Shown here: positions 1 through 7,606 of the stretch, one piece after another
How positions within the stretch are numbered: position 1 is the stretch's first letter
Layout of the letters: each line of letters starts with the position of its first letter
Source: Aliidiomarina sanyensis
GTDB taxonomy: Bacteria; Pseudomonadota; Gammaproteobacteria; Enterobacterales; Alteromonadaceae
Length of the DNA: 64,000 bases
Assembly (NCBI RefSeq): GCF_003987175.1
Contig: NZ_PIPM01000002.1
Coordinates: 248,001 to 312,000 of the forward strand
Direction of reading: 5' to 3'
Notes under the pieces: generated by a model
What the model was told of the DNA's origin: nothing
Database searches by the model: none
The model's input: the letters and a program-made list of their open reading frames with translations, nothing else
Program-made: the position numbers and the translations under genes

Positions 1-673
1 CAGCAACCGGGTTGATATAACCATAACCCATCAAAATCCCGAGGAAGGTTCCGACCAACGCATGGGCGATCATCTCACCCATAACATCTGGGGTCGCATC
101 GGCGTAGGTCAGTGCTTTTACCACGCCCAATACCGCAGCAACGATACCGAACGCCGGCATCGCATCCCCCACTTTATGCAGTGCCTCTGCAGGAACGTGG
201 GCCTCTTCTTCGAACGTTTCAATTTCATGCAGCATGAGCTCATCGAGCTCTTGAGGGTTCATATTGCCGCTGATCATCAAACGCAGGTAGTCGGTCAAAA
301 ATGCCACCATCATCGGGTCTTCAAGAATAAGGGGGTGCTCCTGGAAGATGGCGCTATCGTTCGGGGCTTCAATATCACGCTCTACCGCAAGCATCCCATC
401 ACGACGCATTTTATTCAGGAGTTTATAAAGAACAGACATGAGCTCCATGTAGAGCTGCTTATTGTATTTTGTGGTGCGCTTGAGTTTTTTCGATGCGTTC
501 ATGGTGGCTTTAATGCCCTTCATGTTATTCGCAGCGATAAAGGCCCCAACGCCTGCACCACCAATCATCAGGATTTCAAGCGGCTGATAAATGGGCCCAA
601 GGCTTCCGCCCGCTAGCACATAGCCACCGAACACGGAAAACGTCACAACTAGAAAACCAATGACAATCAGCAC
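1..673 (-). CDS. motA: Flagellar motor stator protein MotA (partial, 3' end outside window)
   Basis: This is the inner-membrane stator subunit that, with MotB, forms the ion channel driving flagellar rotation. About 224 residues are visible of the roughly 290 usual for the family, so the C-terminal end lies off the window. The N-terminus has the E. coli-type MotA arrangement: a first membrane segment at about 1-20 (VLIVIGFLVV), GGSLGPIYQP, a second segment with GAGVGAFI, then the cytoplasmic domain with the conserved VPAEALHKVGDAMPAFGIVA region before transmembrane segments 3-4. The chosen start is a GTG at 673, preceded by GAGGG and aligning with the family's usual MLI start; reading continues open upstream. 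It follows flhC after 90 bases and has its own sigma-28 promoter at 731-757, as in the E. coli flhDC-motAB layout. Ion preference (H+ or Na+) cannot be read from MotA alone. Confidence 0.93.
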   Translation of the reverse strand, partial: MLIVIGFLVVTFSVFGGYVLAGGSLGPIYQPLEILMIGGAGVGAFIAANNMKGIKATMNASKKLKRTTKYNKQLYMELMSVLYKLLNKMRRDGMLAVERDIEAPNDSAIFQEHPLILEDPMMVAFLTDYLRLMISGNMNPQELDELMLHEIETFEEEAHVPAEALHKVGDAMPAFGIVAAVLGVVKALTYADATPDVMGEMIAHALVGTFLGILMGYGYINPVA

Positions 674-730
674 GTCTGAACCCTCGCTTTCGAAAAACCA
701 ATGTAGAGCTTCGACTCCACGACACATCGG

Positions 731-757
731 TTATCGGCACAGTCTAAGGGAACTTAA
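731..757 (-). promoter_or_regulatory. Sigma-28 (FliA) promoter for motA
   Basis: On the minus strand the -35 element TTAAGTTC (757-750) is followed by an 11-base spacer and a perfect -10 element GCCGATAA (738-731). This matches the enterobacterial flagellar late-gene consensus TAAAGTTT-N11-GCCGATAA in 6 of 8 positions at -35. It lies between flhC and motA, about 58 bases before the motA start. Confidence 0.82.
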
Positions 758-763
758 GGACTT

Positions 764-1327
764 TCAATCGCGAGAATTCACGGCTTTTGAGGCCGCTTTT
801 TTGGTTTTCTTAGGTTTACCGGGCTTGCCGGCACGTGATGGAGGTTGACAAATTCCGCAGACATAATCGTCATCGGGCGTATGTGCGTGATTCACAAAAT
901 CAAGCTCACAATGTGTGCAGCGAGACAATTGGAACATATTGCTTTCGAAAAAACGCAGCAGTGTCCAGGCTCGAGTAAGCCCGAGAACCTGTTCACCCGA
1001 GGTATTTTGCACGTGCTCATTGTACAACCGATAGGCTTTGGTAAACGCCGTCATGCGATCCAAACCTTGCTCGTCATGCAAATTTCGGTACATGGAATAG
1101 AACAGGGAGGAGTGGATATTCGGAAGCCATGTTAAGAACCAGTCGGTTGAAAACGGCAACAAACCTTTCGGGGGAGACTCCCCTTTCACTTCTTTGTAAA
1201 GCCGGACAAGTCGACCGCGGTTGAGATTAACTTCGGACTCCAATACTTGTAGACGAGCGCCAAGCTCAATCAGCTCGATTGCCAATTGAACTTGGTTCAT
1301 CTCATCTAGAAGTTTTTTATCACTCAT
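764..1327 (-). CDS. flhC: Flagellar transcriptional activator FlhC
   Basis: FlhC is the subunit of the FlhD4C2 master regulator that carries the zinc site and most of the DNA contact; the complex activates class II flagellar promoters with sigma-70. The 187 residues match the family size. Cysteines C137, C140, C157 and C160 (CTHC and CGIC) fall at the same positions as the zinc ligands of E. coli FlhC. A basic, lysine/alanine-rich tail follows. The ATG start at 1327 lies 4 bases after the flhD stop, so the two are one transcript and probably translationally coupled. Confidence 0.95.
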   Translation of the reverse strand: MSDKKLLDEMNQVQLAIELIELGARLQVLESEVNLNRGRLVRLYKEVKGESPPKGLLPFSTDWFLTWLPNIHSSLFYSMYRNLHDEQGLDRMTAFTKAYRLYNEHVQNTSGEQVLGLTRAWTLLRFFESNMFQLSRCTHCELDFVNHAHTPDDDYVCGICQPPSRAGKPGKPKKTKKAASKAVNSRD

Positions 1328-1331
1328 TGGC

Positions 1332-1634
1332 TTAACGCGTTGATGCCATCAACATTGCCAGGTGAGTTTGCGACAAACCGGTCTCTCGACGGTTCCGCAA
1401 AATATGTGCTAACTGCTCGGCATTTTCGGCACATGGGCGGAGCACAAACTGACCTTGTGTCGCGAGCCAGGTAATCTCACGAACTGACAAAGACTCAATT
1501 AACTCCGCTAGTTCAGCGGTAAGCTTTAATCGAAATATTGCGGCCGCACGATCTTCTGCAATCATTTTTTGGACCAACAATAAGTATGCAAGATTAAGCT
1601 CTTGGAACTCTTCGAGTGTGCTTGACTTTTCCAA
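1332..1634 (-). CDS. flhD: Flagellar transcriptional activator FlhD
   Basis: FlhD is the partner of FlhC in the master regulator of flagellar synthesis. The 100-residue protein shows the family core (LNLAYLLLVQKMI, AAIFRLKL and SVREITWLA) and is slightly shorter at the C-terminus than E. coli FlhD (about 116-119). The start is a TTG at 1634 with AGGAG seven bases upstream; no ATG is available before the conserved core. It is the first gene of flhD-flhC-motA and is preceded by an AT-rich leader of over 300 bases. The rare start codon may keep synthesis of the regulator low. Confidence 0.92.
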   Translation of the reverse strand: MEKSSTLEEFQELNLAYLLLVQKMIAEDRAAAIFRLKLTAELAELIESLSVREITWLATQGQFVLRPCAENAEQLAHILRNRRETGLSQTHLAMLMASTR

Positions 1635-1950
1635 GACCGATCTCCTCTTCTTGCTCGGGGTAGGAGCAACATGGTGTAGTGCAACGAATAGTTATAATTT
1701 TTATAGGTACATCAAAAGTTTATAACCGTTAAAGATGAACTCTTTATGACGGTTTCGTCAACATTTCGAGTTGTGGGCTCGAAAGAAGTCCAAACCACGA
1801 TGAGTTTCAATCATCTTTACGATAACTTTATATAATAATTCTAGGGATCATTGCGATGAGGGAAAACCCCTGATCTTTGAATTATTGTTAAATTATTGAG
1901 GTGGCTTTGATTATTTTCTGATCAGCGCAGAACAAACGCGCACAAGTTGT
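1635..1950 (-). promoter_or_regulatory. AT-rich flhDC upstream region/leader
   Basis: This 316-base interval holds no convincing gene. It is much richer in A and T than its surroundings. On the minus strand it includes a TATA-rich stretch around 1820-1840 and an interrupted dyad (GATCA at 1846-1850, TGATC at 1871-1875, with GGG-AAAA-CCC between). A long leader upstream of flhD is typical, because flhDC is the point where cyclic AMP, H-NS-like, CsrA and stress signals act in enterobacteria. The exact promoter could not be assigned by eye. Confidence 0.5.
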
Positions 1951-2268
1951 CTAATTTTTAGACGCTTTTTGCGCGTCCAATGCGTTTGATCCCAAATGAT
2001 CATGTTTCGCCACATCATTTAGCCATAACAATAACTCAACGAGGATATCACGCAAATCATCGGGCAGATAATCCGACGGATTCAATTGCATCAGAAGTCC
2101 GACAAGTTCAGGCGCATCATGCACGTAAATGCCGTGTTTTTTTGCTTCTTGAAGAATCCGCTCCGCAAATTCTCCATACCCCTGCGCTAGGACTTGAGCG
2201 GATTTTCCGGTTTCATCGTAGCCGATGGCCACTGCGCCACGCCGCTTCTCCCAAGCAGAATCAGTCAT
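1951..2268 (-). CDS. Stand-alone FlhB C-terminal-domain-like protein (export switch paralogue)
   Basis: This 105-residue soluble protein resembles only the cytoplasmic C-terminal part of FlhB/YscU, the subunit that switches type III export from rod/hook to filament substrates. It begins essentially where that domain follows the autocleavage site: AVAIGYDETG, then AQGYGEFAERILQEAKKHGI and APELVGLLMQL. The NPTH cleavage motif itself is absent (KRRG stands there) and there are no membrane segments, so it mimics the released FlhB fragment. The start is the ATG at 2268 with GAGGAGAG upstream; it overlaps the preceding FliK-like gene by 8 bases. That pairing suggests a joint role in export or hook-length control. 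The family relationship is clear; the function is inferred. Confidence 0.82.
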   Translation of the reverse strand: MTDSAWEKRRGAVAIGYDETGKSAQVLAQGYGEFAERILQEAKKHGIYVHDAPELVGLLMQLNPSDYLPDDLRDILVELLLWLNDVAKHDHLGSNALDAQKASKN

Positions 2269-3238
2269 CGCCTCTCTCCTCGATGTCCCGCACGCTTGTC
2301 GAGACAACAACATCGGATAACCCTAACCGACCCAATCGCTCACGTAAATCTTTTTCCGACCCTTCGAGTTGATGGATGACAAATTCTTGTGCAGAAAAAT
2401 GCAGGTGAAGGCTTGACTGCCGCAAGGTGAGTTGTATACCCAGCTGGCCCAGCCCATGAACGGTAAGTTCAAGTTCAGATCGCCAAGTTTTTTCCTTCTG
2501 TCGCTGTGCTTCGGCCGCTTCGGAATCGCGTGTGCCCTGCTCGAAAAACGCAGGCTGGAGTAGAAGGGCCATAAAAAGGCCAGACCAAATCTCACCTTCC
2601 CAGCGTAGAGCCGGCGTGGAGAGCATTTCCAACTGATGACGAACAATTGACTGCATCGCCTCGGGGACTGGAATGCCCGGTTGACGAAGAGCGTGTGGGT
2701 TTTGTTGTTCCAACTGTTGCGCAATTTGTGCTTGGGGTTGTTGTTGCAGTTGTTGCTGTGACGCCTCACCACGAAACCATTGCACTAAGGTGCGCTCGTA
2801 AAATACACCACTTTGGCGAATGCTGTCCGTAAGTCGTTCAGCGAGTAAGGTATTGGAGGGTGTTTCTATGGATTGCATGAGAGGAGCTGCGGGCCGCAGC
2901 ACAGATCCGGGCCGCGGATAATGCATCAAAATATCGGCGATAGCTCGGCCGGCGCCACTTAGTTGCGTTTGTGCACTCGCTGCAGGACCTGCCCCGCTTG
3001 GAGGAAGCGGGGGCGCGCCGTGCCACGCCCGCGTACCAACGCGAAGCTGTGGTTGCACATGATGAGGCTGTGATTGAGGACGAGCGTCTGTGCGTGAATC
3101 GCTTTGAAGTGCGCGGGGACCTTCACCCGGCTCAACCGGTCGAACCGGTTGATTAAGATTTTTTTGTGCGGTCTGGTCACCTTTCGGACCAAGAACCTGA
3201 TGCAATAACGTATCCAATAATGGAGTGATACCGCTCAT
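2261..3238 (-). CDS. FliK-like flagellar hook-length control protein (second copy)
   Basis: This 325-residue protein has the organisation of FliK. A low-complexity, proline- and glutamine-rich N-terminal part (positively biased, with a Q-run around residue 160-180) is followed by a C-terminal domain at about 230-310. In that domain, LELTVHGLGQLGIQLTLRQ and LHLHFSAQEF resemble the FliK substrate-switch domain that binds FlhB. A separate, canonical fliK lies in the fliF operon at 16453-17787, so this is a paralogue. Its start has AAGGAG six bases upstream. It overlaps the FlhB-C-like gene, and both follow fliT in the fliD operon. Sequence match to FliK is modest outside the C-terminal domain. 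Confidence 0.75.
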   Translation of the reverse strand: MSGITPLLDTLLHQVLGPKGDQTAQKNLNQPVRPVEPGEGPRALQSDSRTDARPQSQPHHVQPQLRVGTRAWHGAPPLPPSGAGPAASAQTQLSGAGRAIADILMHYPRPGSVLRPAAPLMQSIETPSNTLLAERLTDSIRQSGVFYERTLVQWFRGEASQQQLQQQPQAQIAQQLEQQNPHALRQPGIPVPEAMQSIVRHQLEMLSTPALRWEGEIWSGLFMALLLQPAFFEQGTRDSEAAEAQRQKEKTWRSELELTVHGLGQLGIQLTLRQSSLHLHFSAQEFVIHQLEGSEKDLRERLGRLGLSDVVVSTSVRDIEERGDD

Positions 3239-3273
3239 CGTACACTCCTTACCTGCACCGGTATGAAATGAGG

Positions 3274-3627
3274 TTAGCTGCGGTAAGCGTCGTCGAGTTT
3301 TTTCTTCTGACTTGCGCTACTCAACAGTTTTTCAAGTTCTGCGCGCCGTTTTGCTAAACGCTCCCGAATCTCTTGATCTTGCGCTAGTAACTGCTCAAGC
3401 AATGAGAGCTTCAATGCTTGCTGTTCCTCGGAAAGCATGGCGTCCATTTCATATTTTTGCAAACGGTCGACTTCAGCAACATAAGCAACTTCACTATCAA
3501 TCAATGCCGTCCAATCGTCCTGTCGCGCATGCGTCAGCATACTGGCAGAGAAGTCGAGCAAGCGTTCGTAGCTCGCAATCACTTCATCGCCTGCCATGAC
3601 CGGCTTGAGATAGGCCCGTGCTGACAT
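3274..3627 (-). CDS. fliT: Flagellar chaperone/regulator FliT
   Basis: FliT is the cytoplasmic export chaperone for the filament cap FliD and, in enterobacteria, an inhibitor of FlhDC activity. The 117-residue, almost entirely helical protein has the family pattern (YERLLDFSASMLTHARQDDW, ending in a charged coiled helix). The chosen ATG at 3627 lies 4 bases after the fliS stop and has GGAGCAGGAG upstream. A longer reading into fliS is open but would overlap without reason. It belongs to the sigma-28-dependent fliD-fliS-fliT transcript. Confidence 0.8.
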   Translation of the reverse strand: MSARAYLKPVMAGDEVIASYERLLDFSASMLTHARQDDWTALIDSEVAYVAEVDRLQKYEMDAMLSEEQQALKLSLLEQLLAQDQEIRERLAKRRAELEKLLSSASQKKKLDDAYRS

Positions 3628-3631
3628 AAGC

Positions 3632-4039
3632 TTACGCTCCTGCTCCCGCTGCAGCTTGCTGGCCAATTTCTTTCCAGGCTGAGCCGATGTCTTCGAGTAG
3701 TCTTGCTGCCTCATCTAGTAACGCCTCTTCATTTTTGAGATTCGCTTTTAACAACAAGGAGGTGATATAGGTGTACAAACTCTCAAGACGTTCTGCGAGC
3801 TCTCCGCCTTTTTCTTTGTCCAGTGCTGCCAACAAACCGCTATTGACGATTTCGATTGCTTTTGAAATAGCTTTGCCTTTTTCTGCCACGTTGCCATTTT
3901 GCATGTGGAGACGTGCTGCTTTGATCGCCTGTTGGGCACCATCAAACAGCATGGAAATCAGTTGATGAGGACTCGCTGAGAGTACATTGCTCTCAACACT
4001 AACCCGTCCATAAGCGGCTGCACCGCGCATTGAATACAT
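3632..4039 (-). CDS. fliS: Flagellin export chaperone FliS
   Basis: FliS binds the disordered C-terminus of flagellin in the cytoplasm and keeps it unpolymerised until export. The 135 residues include the hallmarks AAAYGRVSVESNVLSASPHQLISMLFDGA and a helical bundle ending in WKEIGQQ. The ATG at 4039 is seven bases from GGAG; a GTG one codon earlier is also possible. It sits between fliD and fliT. Confidence 0.94.
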   Translation of the reverse strand: MYSMRGAAAYGRVSVESNVLSASPHQLISMLFDGAQQAIKAARLHMQNGNVAEKGKAISKAIEIVNSGLLAALDKEKGGELAERLESLYTYITSLLLKANLKNEEALLDEAARLLEDIGSAWKEIGQQAAAGAGA

Positions 4040-4071
4040 CACTGCTCTCCTAGAGTTTCTCTGACTGCATA

Positions 4072-5424
4072 TTATTTACGACCCATCTGCGCGTTCATGA
4101 TGTCGAACTGTTGCATCAAGTACATACTGGTGGAGTTCATACGCGCGACCATCGAATCAAGTTGCGAGAACTGTGTTCGATAGCGCTCGATGGTCCGTTC
4201 AATGGAGTCTTCCATCCGCTCGAAGCGCAAGTCCAAACGGCGAATACTGTCTTGCAACCCTTTGGTCGTGTTTTTGATCGGACCGTTGCTGTCCATCAGC
4301 TGACTGATACTGGTATTTAGCTTACCGCTCAAACCACCATCGCGCGTCTCACCCGCAAAAAAGTTAGCTAATGCAGTCATGTTGGTGGAGGTCAGGTTAT
4401 CGAGCTTACTCTCGTCGAGTTCCAGCGTGCCATCAAGCTTGAGATCGATGCCAACATCACGCAGCATGCGCATATCGCCTTCGCCCACTCCAGCCGACAT
4501 GACGTTGCGCATCCGTTGCTGAATCATTCGCAGCGTGCTGTCTCCAAGCAGCTCTCCATTCGTGCCACCCTCGCCACCGAACCGAGTTAAATCTGCCATA
4601 GTCTTTTGCAGATTGTTGTATGCCTTTACGAATTCTTTAACTGCGTCTGTCGTTAACTCGGTATCCCGAGCAACATTCACGGTGCTCGCACCGGTTTCCT
4701 CTAAATCCAAGGTCACCCCTTGGATTGCGCCCTCAACTCGATTGTTTTGACTGGTGATAGCAATGCCATTCACCGTCAATGACGCATTGCGTGCTTCGAT
4801 TTCGGTATTTGCATCGAGCGTGAGTTCACCATTCAACGCACCGCCGAAATCAATCGAGGTCAGGCCCGCATCAGTCCCCGTTTCCGTCGAAGACAACACC
4901 AAGCGATAGGGCGTACCGCTGCCATCATTCACGATGGAGGCTTGCACTCCTTGATTACTCTGGTTGATTGCATTGCGGATATCGCTCAATGAGCTTTTAT
5001 CCGGGTCAATCTCGACGGAGAAATTCGAGCCGTCTCCACGGGTGAAAGAAACCGTGCCGCCACCGAGTTGCGCATTTTGATCCGCAACCCCTTGCGTGGC
5101 CACACTATACGCTTGCGCCAAACTGTTCACATTGACTTGATACGACCCCACGGGTGCATTCGCACCAGCAGCAGCCTTGACGGACGAACCACTGACTTGG
5201 CTCGCGACCCCTTGGAAGGTCGAGCGCGTATTGAGTTTGGTCACCGCATCTTGAAAAGAGGTCAGTGCACTCTCAATCTTTCCATATGCAGAAATTTTCG
5301 CTTGCTGAGCACGCTTTTGCAGCGTAATAGGCTGTAACTTCTGGCGTTCAGCTGCCTTGAGCTGATCGAGAAGTCCGTTGAGGTCCATTCCAGAACCGAT
5401 GCCTAACACAGAAATTGAAGCCAT
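4072..5424 (-). CDS. fliD: Flagellar filament cap protein FliD (HAP2)
   Basis: FliD forms the pentameric cap at the filament tip under which flagellin subunits fold. The 450-residue protein begins with the conserved ISVLGIGSGMDLNGLLDQL and ends with the helical DSMVARMNSTSMYLMQQFDIM segment typical of FliD. An upstream TTG would add ten residues, but the ATG at 5424 matches the family start. Expression is explained by the sigma-28 promoter at 5553-5579. It heads the operon fliD-fliS-fliT-FliK-like-FlhB-like. Confidence 0.95.
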   Translation of the reverse strand: MASISVLGIGSGMDLNGLLDQLKAAERQKLQPITLQKRAQQAKISAYGKIESALTSFQDAVTKLNTRSTFQGVASQVSGSSVKAAAGANAPVGSYQVNVNSLAQAYSVATQGVADQNAQLGGGTVSFTRGDGSNFSVEIDPDKSSLSDIRNAINQSNQGVQASIVNDGSGTPYRLVLSSTETGTDAGLTSIDFGGALNGELTLDANTEIEARNASLTVNGIAITSQNNRVEGAIQGVTLDLEETGASTVNVARDTELTTDAVKEFVKAYNNLQKTMADLTRFGGEGGTNGELLGDSTLRMIQQRMRNVMSAGVGEGDMRMLRDVGIDLKLDGTLELDESKLDNLTSTNMTALANFFAGETRDGGLSGKLNTSISQLMDSNGPIKNTTKGLQDSIRRLDLRFERMEDSIERTIERYRTQFSQLDSMVARMNSTSMYLMQQFDIMNAQMGRK

Positions 5425-5552
5425 GGTGTACCCTTTGTCCGTCACTGGATGCAAAAAAGAAGGTTAGCCCTTTTTAATCCATCCCGCTTAGTTTGTCAGC
5501 TATTCACTTTTTTGATTGACCAAAAAGCGGTCATCAAAGGCGCTTATTTGGT

Positions 5553-5579
5553 TTATCGGCAAAACTCGCAGAAGCTTTA
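5553..5579 (-). promoter_or_regulatory. Sigma-28 (FliA) promoter for fliD operon
   Basis: The minus strand reads TAAAGCTT (5579-5572), 11 bases, then a perfect GCCGATAA (5560-5553). There is one mismatch to the consensus. The expected transcription start is about 120 bases before the fliD ATG. Confidence 0.85.
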
Positions 5580-5590
5580 GTGCTTAACGA

Positions 5591-7282
5591 TTAGTATTCC
5601 GCGCCCACCACCTCACGGATTTCCCCTAACCCTGCCAGCTTGTCGCCTTCCAAAATCTCGCCTAGTTTGTCGTCGGGGGGGCCCTCGTGGTCGGTTAGCT
5701 GCACCGCCCGAATAAACCGTTTGTCATCCAAGCTAATCACCCATGCCAACTGCCCGGATTTATACTTCACCAACGTACCCACCGGAATCACCCCAAAATG
5801 ACGGATATATGCCTCAATCCAATTCCGGTCATACATATTCGTATTTGTCAGCAAGAAGCGATACACCTGCTCCGGCGTCATGCCTGCCCGGTCTGCACGT
5901 GGCCTGGACATAGCGTCGACGGTATCGACCACCATTGCCATCCGTGCCAACTCGCCAAGGTCCGTCGACTTTAAGCCGAGCGGATAACCACTGCCATCCA
6001 GCCGCTCATTGATTCGCTCAATGACGCTCTGAACAACAACGGGCGCGAGCCATTTGCACTTGCCCATTTGATTGACCAGCAAAGCAACATGCGATTGCAT
6101 TCGCACGTAGGAGTCTCTGCTTAAGGTGCTTGCTTTCCATAAAGAGGAAGGCAACATGCCCTTGCCTAAATCATGAATCATCCCGCATGCCACGATGGCT
6201 TTGAGCAAATCCCGAGGAATCTTCGCCCGGCTTTGGGCCAGATCGGCCATCCGAATCGCGAGACCCAAACCATGCATAACCCAGGGAGACTCCCGATGAA
6301 TACAGCGCAAAGCAAACAGCGTTCCTTCACGATCATCTTTGAGAAGATCCAACAACCGATCCGCATGGGCTGAGAGCTGCACCGAGTTGACCTCTTGGCT
6401 TTGCCGCAATGCCACCATTTGGCTGTCTAGGTAGCCGGCGATCCGTGCTAAACGACGCGCTATCGGCGTGGCGTACTTGTGTCCTTGTCGGCGCCCAAGT
6501 GCAATGGGGTTCTCCCCTTTTTGTTCAAACAGGGGGGATGGCGTGCGATTTCCACCATCACCCGCCGATCGAGAGGCCTCCCGCTCGATCTCTCGCACAA
6601 AGTTCCACAGTTGCTTTTCTTTTTCCTGACTCGGATTATCAAACTCAAACCCGACGGTCAGAACCTGACGGTCCGCATCCGTTTTGATATGGCGCACATT
6701 CGAGACAATCGGAAACACCGTGCTATCTGGAAAACAAAGCTCAAGCTCGGCTTTCATTTCATTGAGAACTTTCGATGCACCGTCTTGGCTAAAGAACTCG
6801 ACCAGACAGCCGGTCGCGGATAAGTCACGCAGATCGCCCATCAGCTCAAGCCGCTTGCTTTCATCTTCATGGTCGGTGCGTAGCCGAACGCCGACATCCA
6901 TCCCAATGCGCAGTTGCGCCCGGAACGCTGCGCGGCGCTGCCGTAAATCGAGCCCTTTCGGCCAATCGGATTTGCATTGCAACCGCCCGTCTTTGTCAAC
7001 GAAGTCGCGCATCTTCATGGGGGTGGAACGAATAATTCCCGCGTGGCTTTGACCCAATAAAATAAACTCGACGCCCCGCCGAAGTTTAGGGGCCAAATCA
7101 CGAATTGCGGTGAGATCATAAGAAACGAAGTCATCTTCCTCGAGATCCAGGATGACGATGGGGAATGGTTCTGCGCCGCCCACATTCAAACGAATCTGTG
7201 CAGCACCCGGTTGCGTCATGGTTTCCAACAACGCAGCCACTTCCACTTTACTGGAGACGGGTGAAAACTCGGCCTCTTCCAC
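5591..7282 (-). CDS. YcgR/PilZ-HD-GYP fusion protein (c-di-GMP receptor with degenerate phosphodiesterase domain)
   Basis: The 563-residue protein joins three parts. Residues about 15-105 resemble the N-terminal YcgR domain. Residues about 112-225 are a PilZ domain with the c-di-GMP motifs R117-xxx-R121 and D153-L-S155-xx-G158. Residues about 330-500 are an HD-GYP domain with H337, H370-D371, H398 and GYP at 432-434. The usual HHE ahead of DGSGYP is INE (424-426), so two metal-binding histidines are missing and catalysis is doubtful. In E. coli, YcgR brakes the flagellar motor on binding c-di-GMP; the same role is inferred here. The GTG start at 7282 has GGAG seven bases upstream. A sigma-28 promoter lies at 7354-7380, and fliD and fliC flank it. 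Confidence 0.88.
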   Translation of the reverse strand: MEEAEFSPVSSKVEVAALLETMTQPGAAQIRLNVGGAEPFPIVILDLEEDDFVSYDLTAIRDLAPKLRRGVEFILLGQSHAGIIRSTPMKMRDFVDKDGRLQCKSDWPKGLDLRQRRAAFRAQLRIGMDVGVRLRTDHEDESKRLELMGDLRDLSATGCLVEFFSQDGASKVLNEMKAELELCFPDSTVFPIVSNVRHIKTDADRQVLTVGFEFDNPSQEKEKQLWNFVREIEREASRSAGDGGNRTPSPLFEQKGENPIALGRRQGHKYATPIARRLARIAGYLDSQMVALRQSQEVNSVQLSAHADRLLDLLKDDREGTLFALRCIHRESPWVMHGLGLAIRMADLAQSRAKIPRDLLKAIVACGMIHDLGKGMLPSSLWKASTLSRDSYVRMQSHVALLVNQMGKCKWLAPVVVQSVIERINERLDGSGYPLGLKSTDLGELARMAMVVDTVDAMSRPRADRAGMTPEQVYRFLLTNTNMYDRNWIEAYIRHFGVIPVGTLVKYKSGQLAWVISLDDKRFIRAVQLTDHEGPPDDKLGEILEGDKLAGLGEIREVVGAEY

Positions 7283-7353
7283 AAAAACACTCCATTGTAA
7301 AAACTCGCAGGCCCGTAGGGTTGATCAGCCTGCATTTATATAGTGCATGCATC

Positions 7354-7380
7354 ATATCGGCAACACGAGAGAAAACTGAA
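7354..7380 (-). promoter_or_regulatory. Sigma-28 promoter for the PilZ/HD-GYP gene
   Basis: On the minus strand TTCAGTTT (7380-7373) is followed by 11 bases and GCCGATAT (7361-7354), with 6/8 and 7/8 matches to the sigma-28 consensus at the exact spacing. The start codon is about 70 bases downstream. The interval 7283-7606 holds this promoter and the divergent fliC promoter and no gene. Confidence 0.65.
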
Positions 7381-7521
7381 GGAAAAAGCATGGCGTGGTG
7401 ATGAGCGATGACAACGGTGGACACAGGCCATACCCGGTTGACGGGTTTAACGAGAGCGATGGAAATTTCCCACCTCGTTGCACCGTAGAATCCTCAAATG
7501 AAAATTTTTTTAACATCCGCC

Positions 7522-7548
7522 TAAAGTTTTTTTTAGCCACTCCGATAA
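7522..7548 (+). promoter_or_regulatory. Sigma-28 promoter for fliC
   Basis: TAAAGTTT (7522-7529) is perfect, the spacer is 11 bases, and the -10 is TCCGATAA (7541-7548) with one mismatch. The flagellin start lies 59 bases further on. Confidence 0.88.
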
Positions 7549-7606
7549 CTAGGGGTGACGGCAGGCACCTACGCCGGCCATTTTTGAAAACAGAAGGAAT
7601 AAGACT

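Noticed and set aside
62-616. Plus-strand open frame across the first 600 bases
   Set aside because: It is the antisense shadow of motA, whose minus-strand translation matches the family throughout.
2323-2772. Alternative minus-strand frame inside the FliK-like gene
   Set aside because: Shadow frame without family features; the FliK-like frame has the ribosome site and C-terminal domain.
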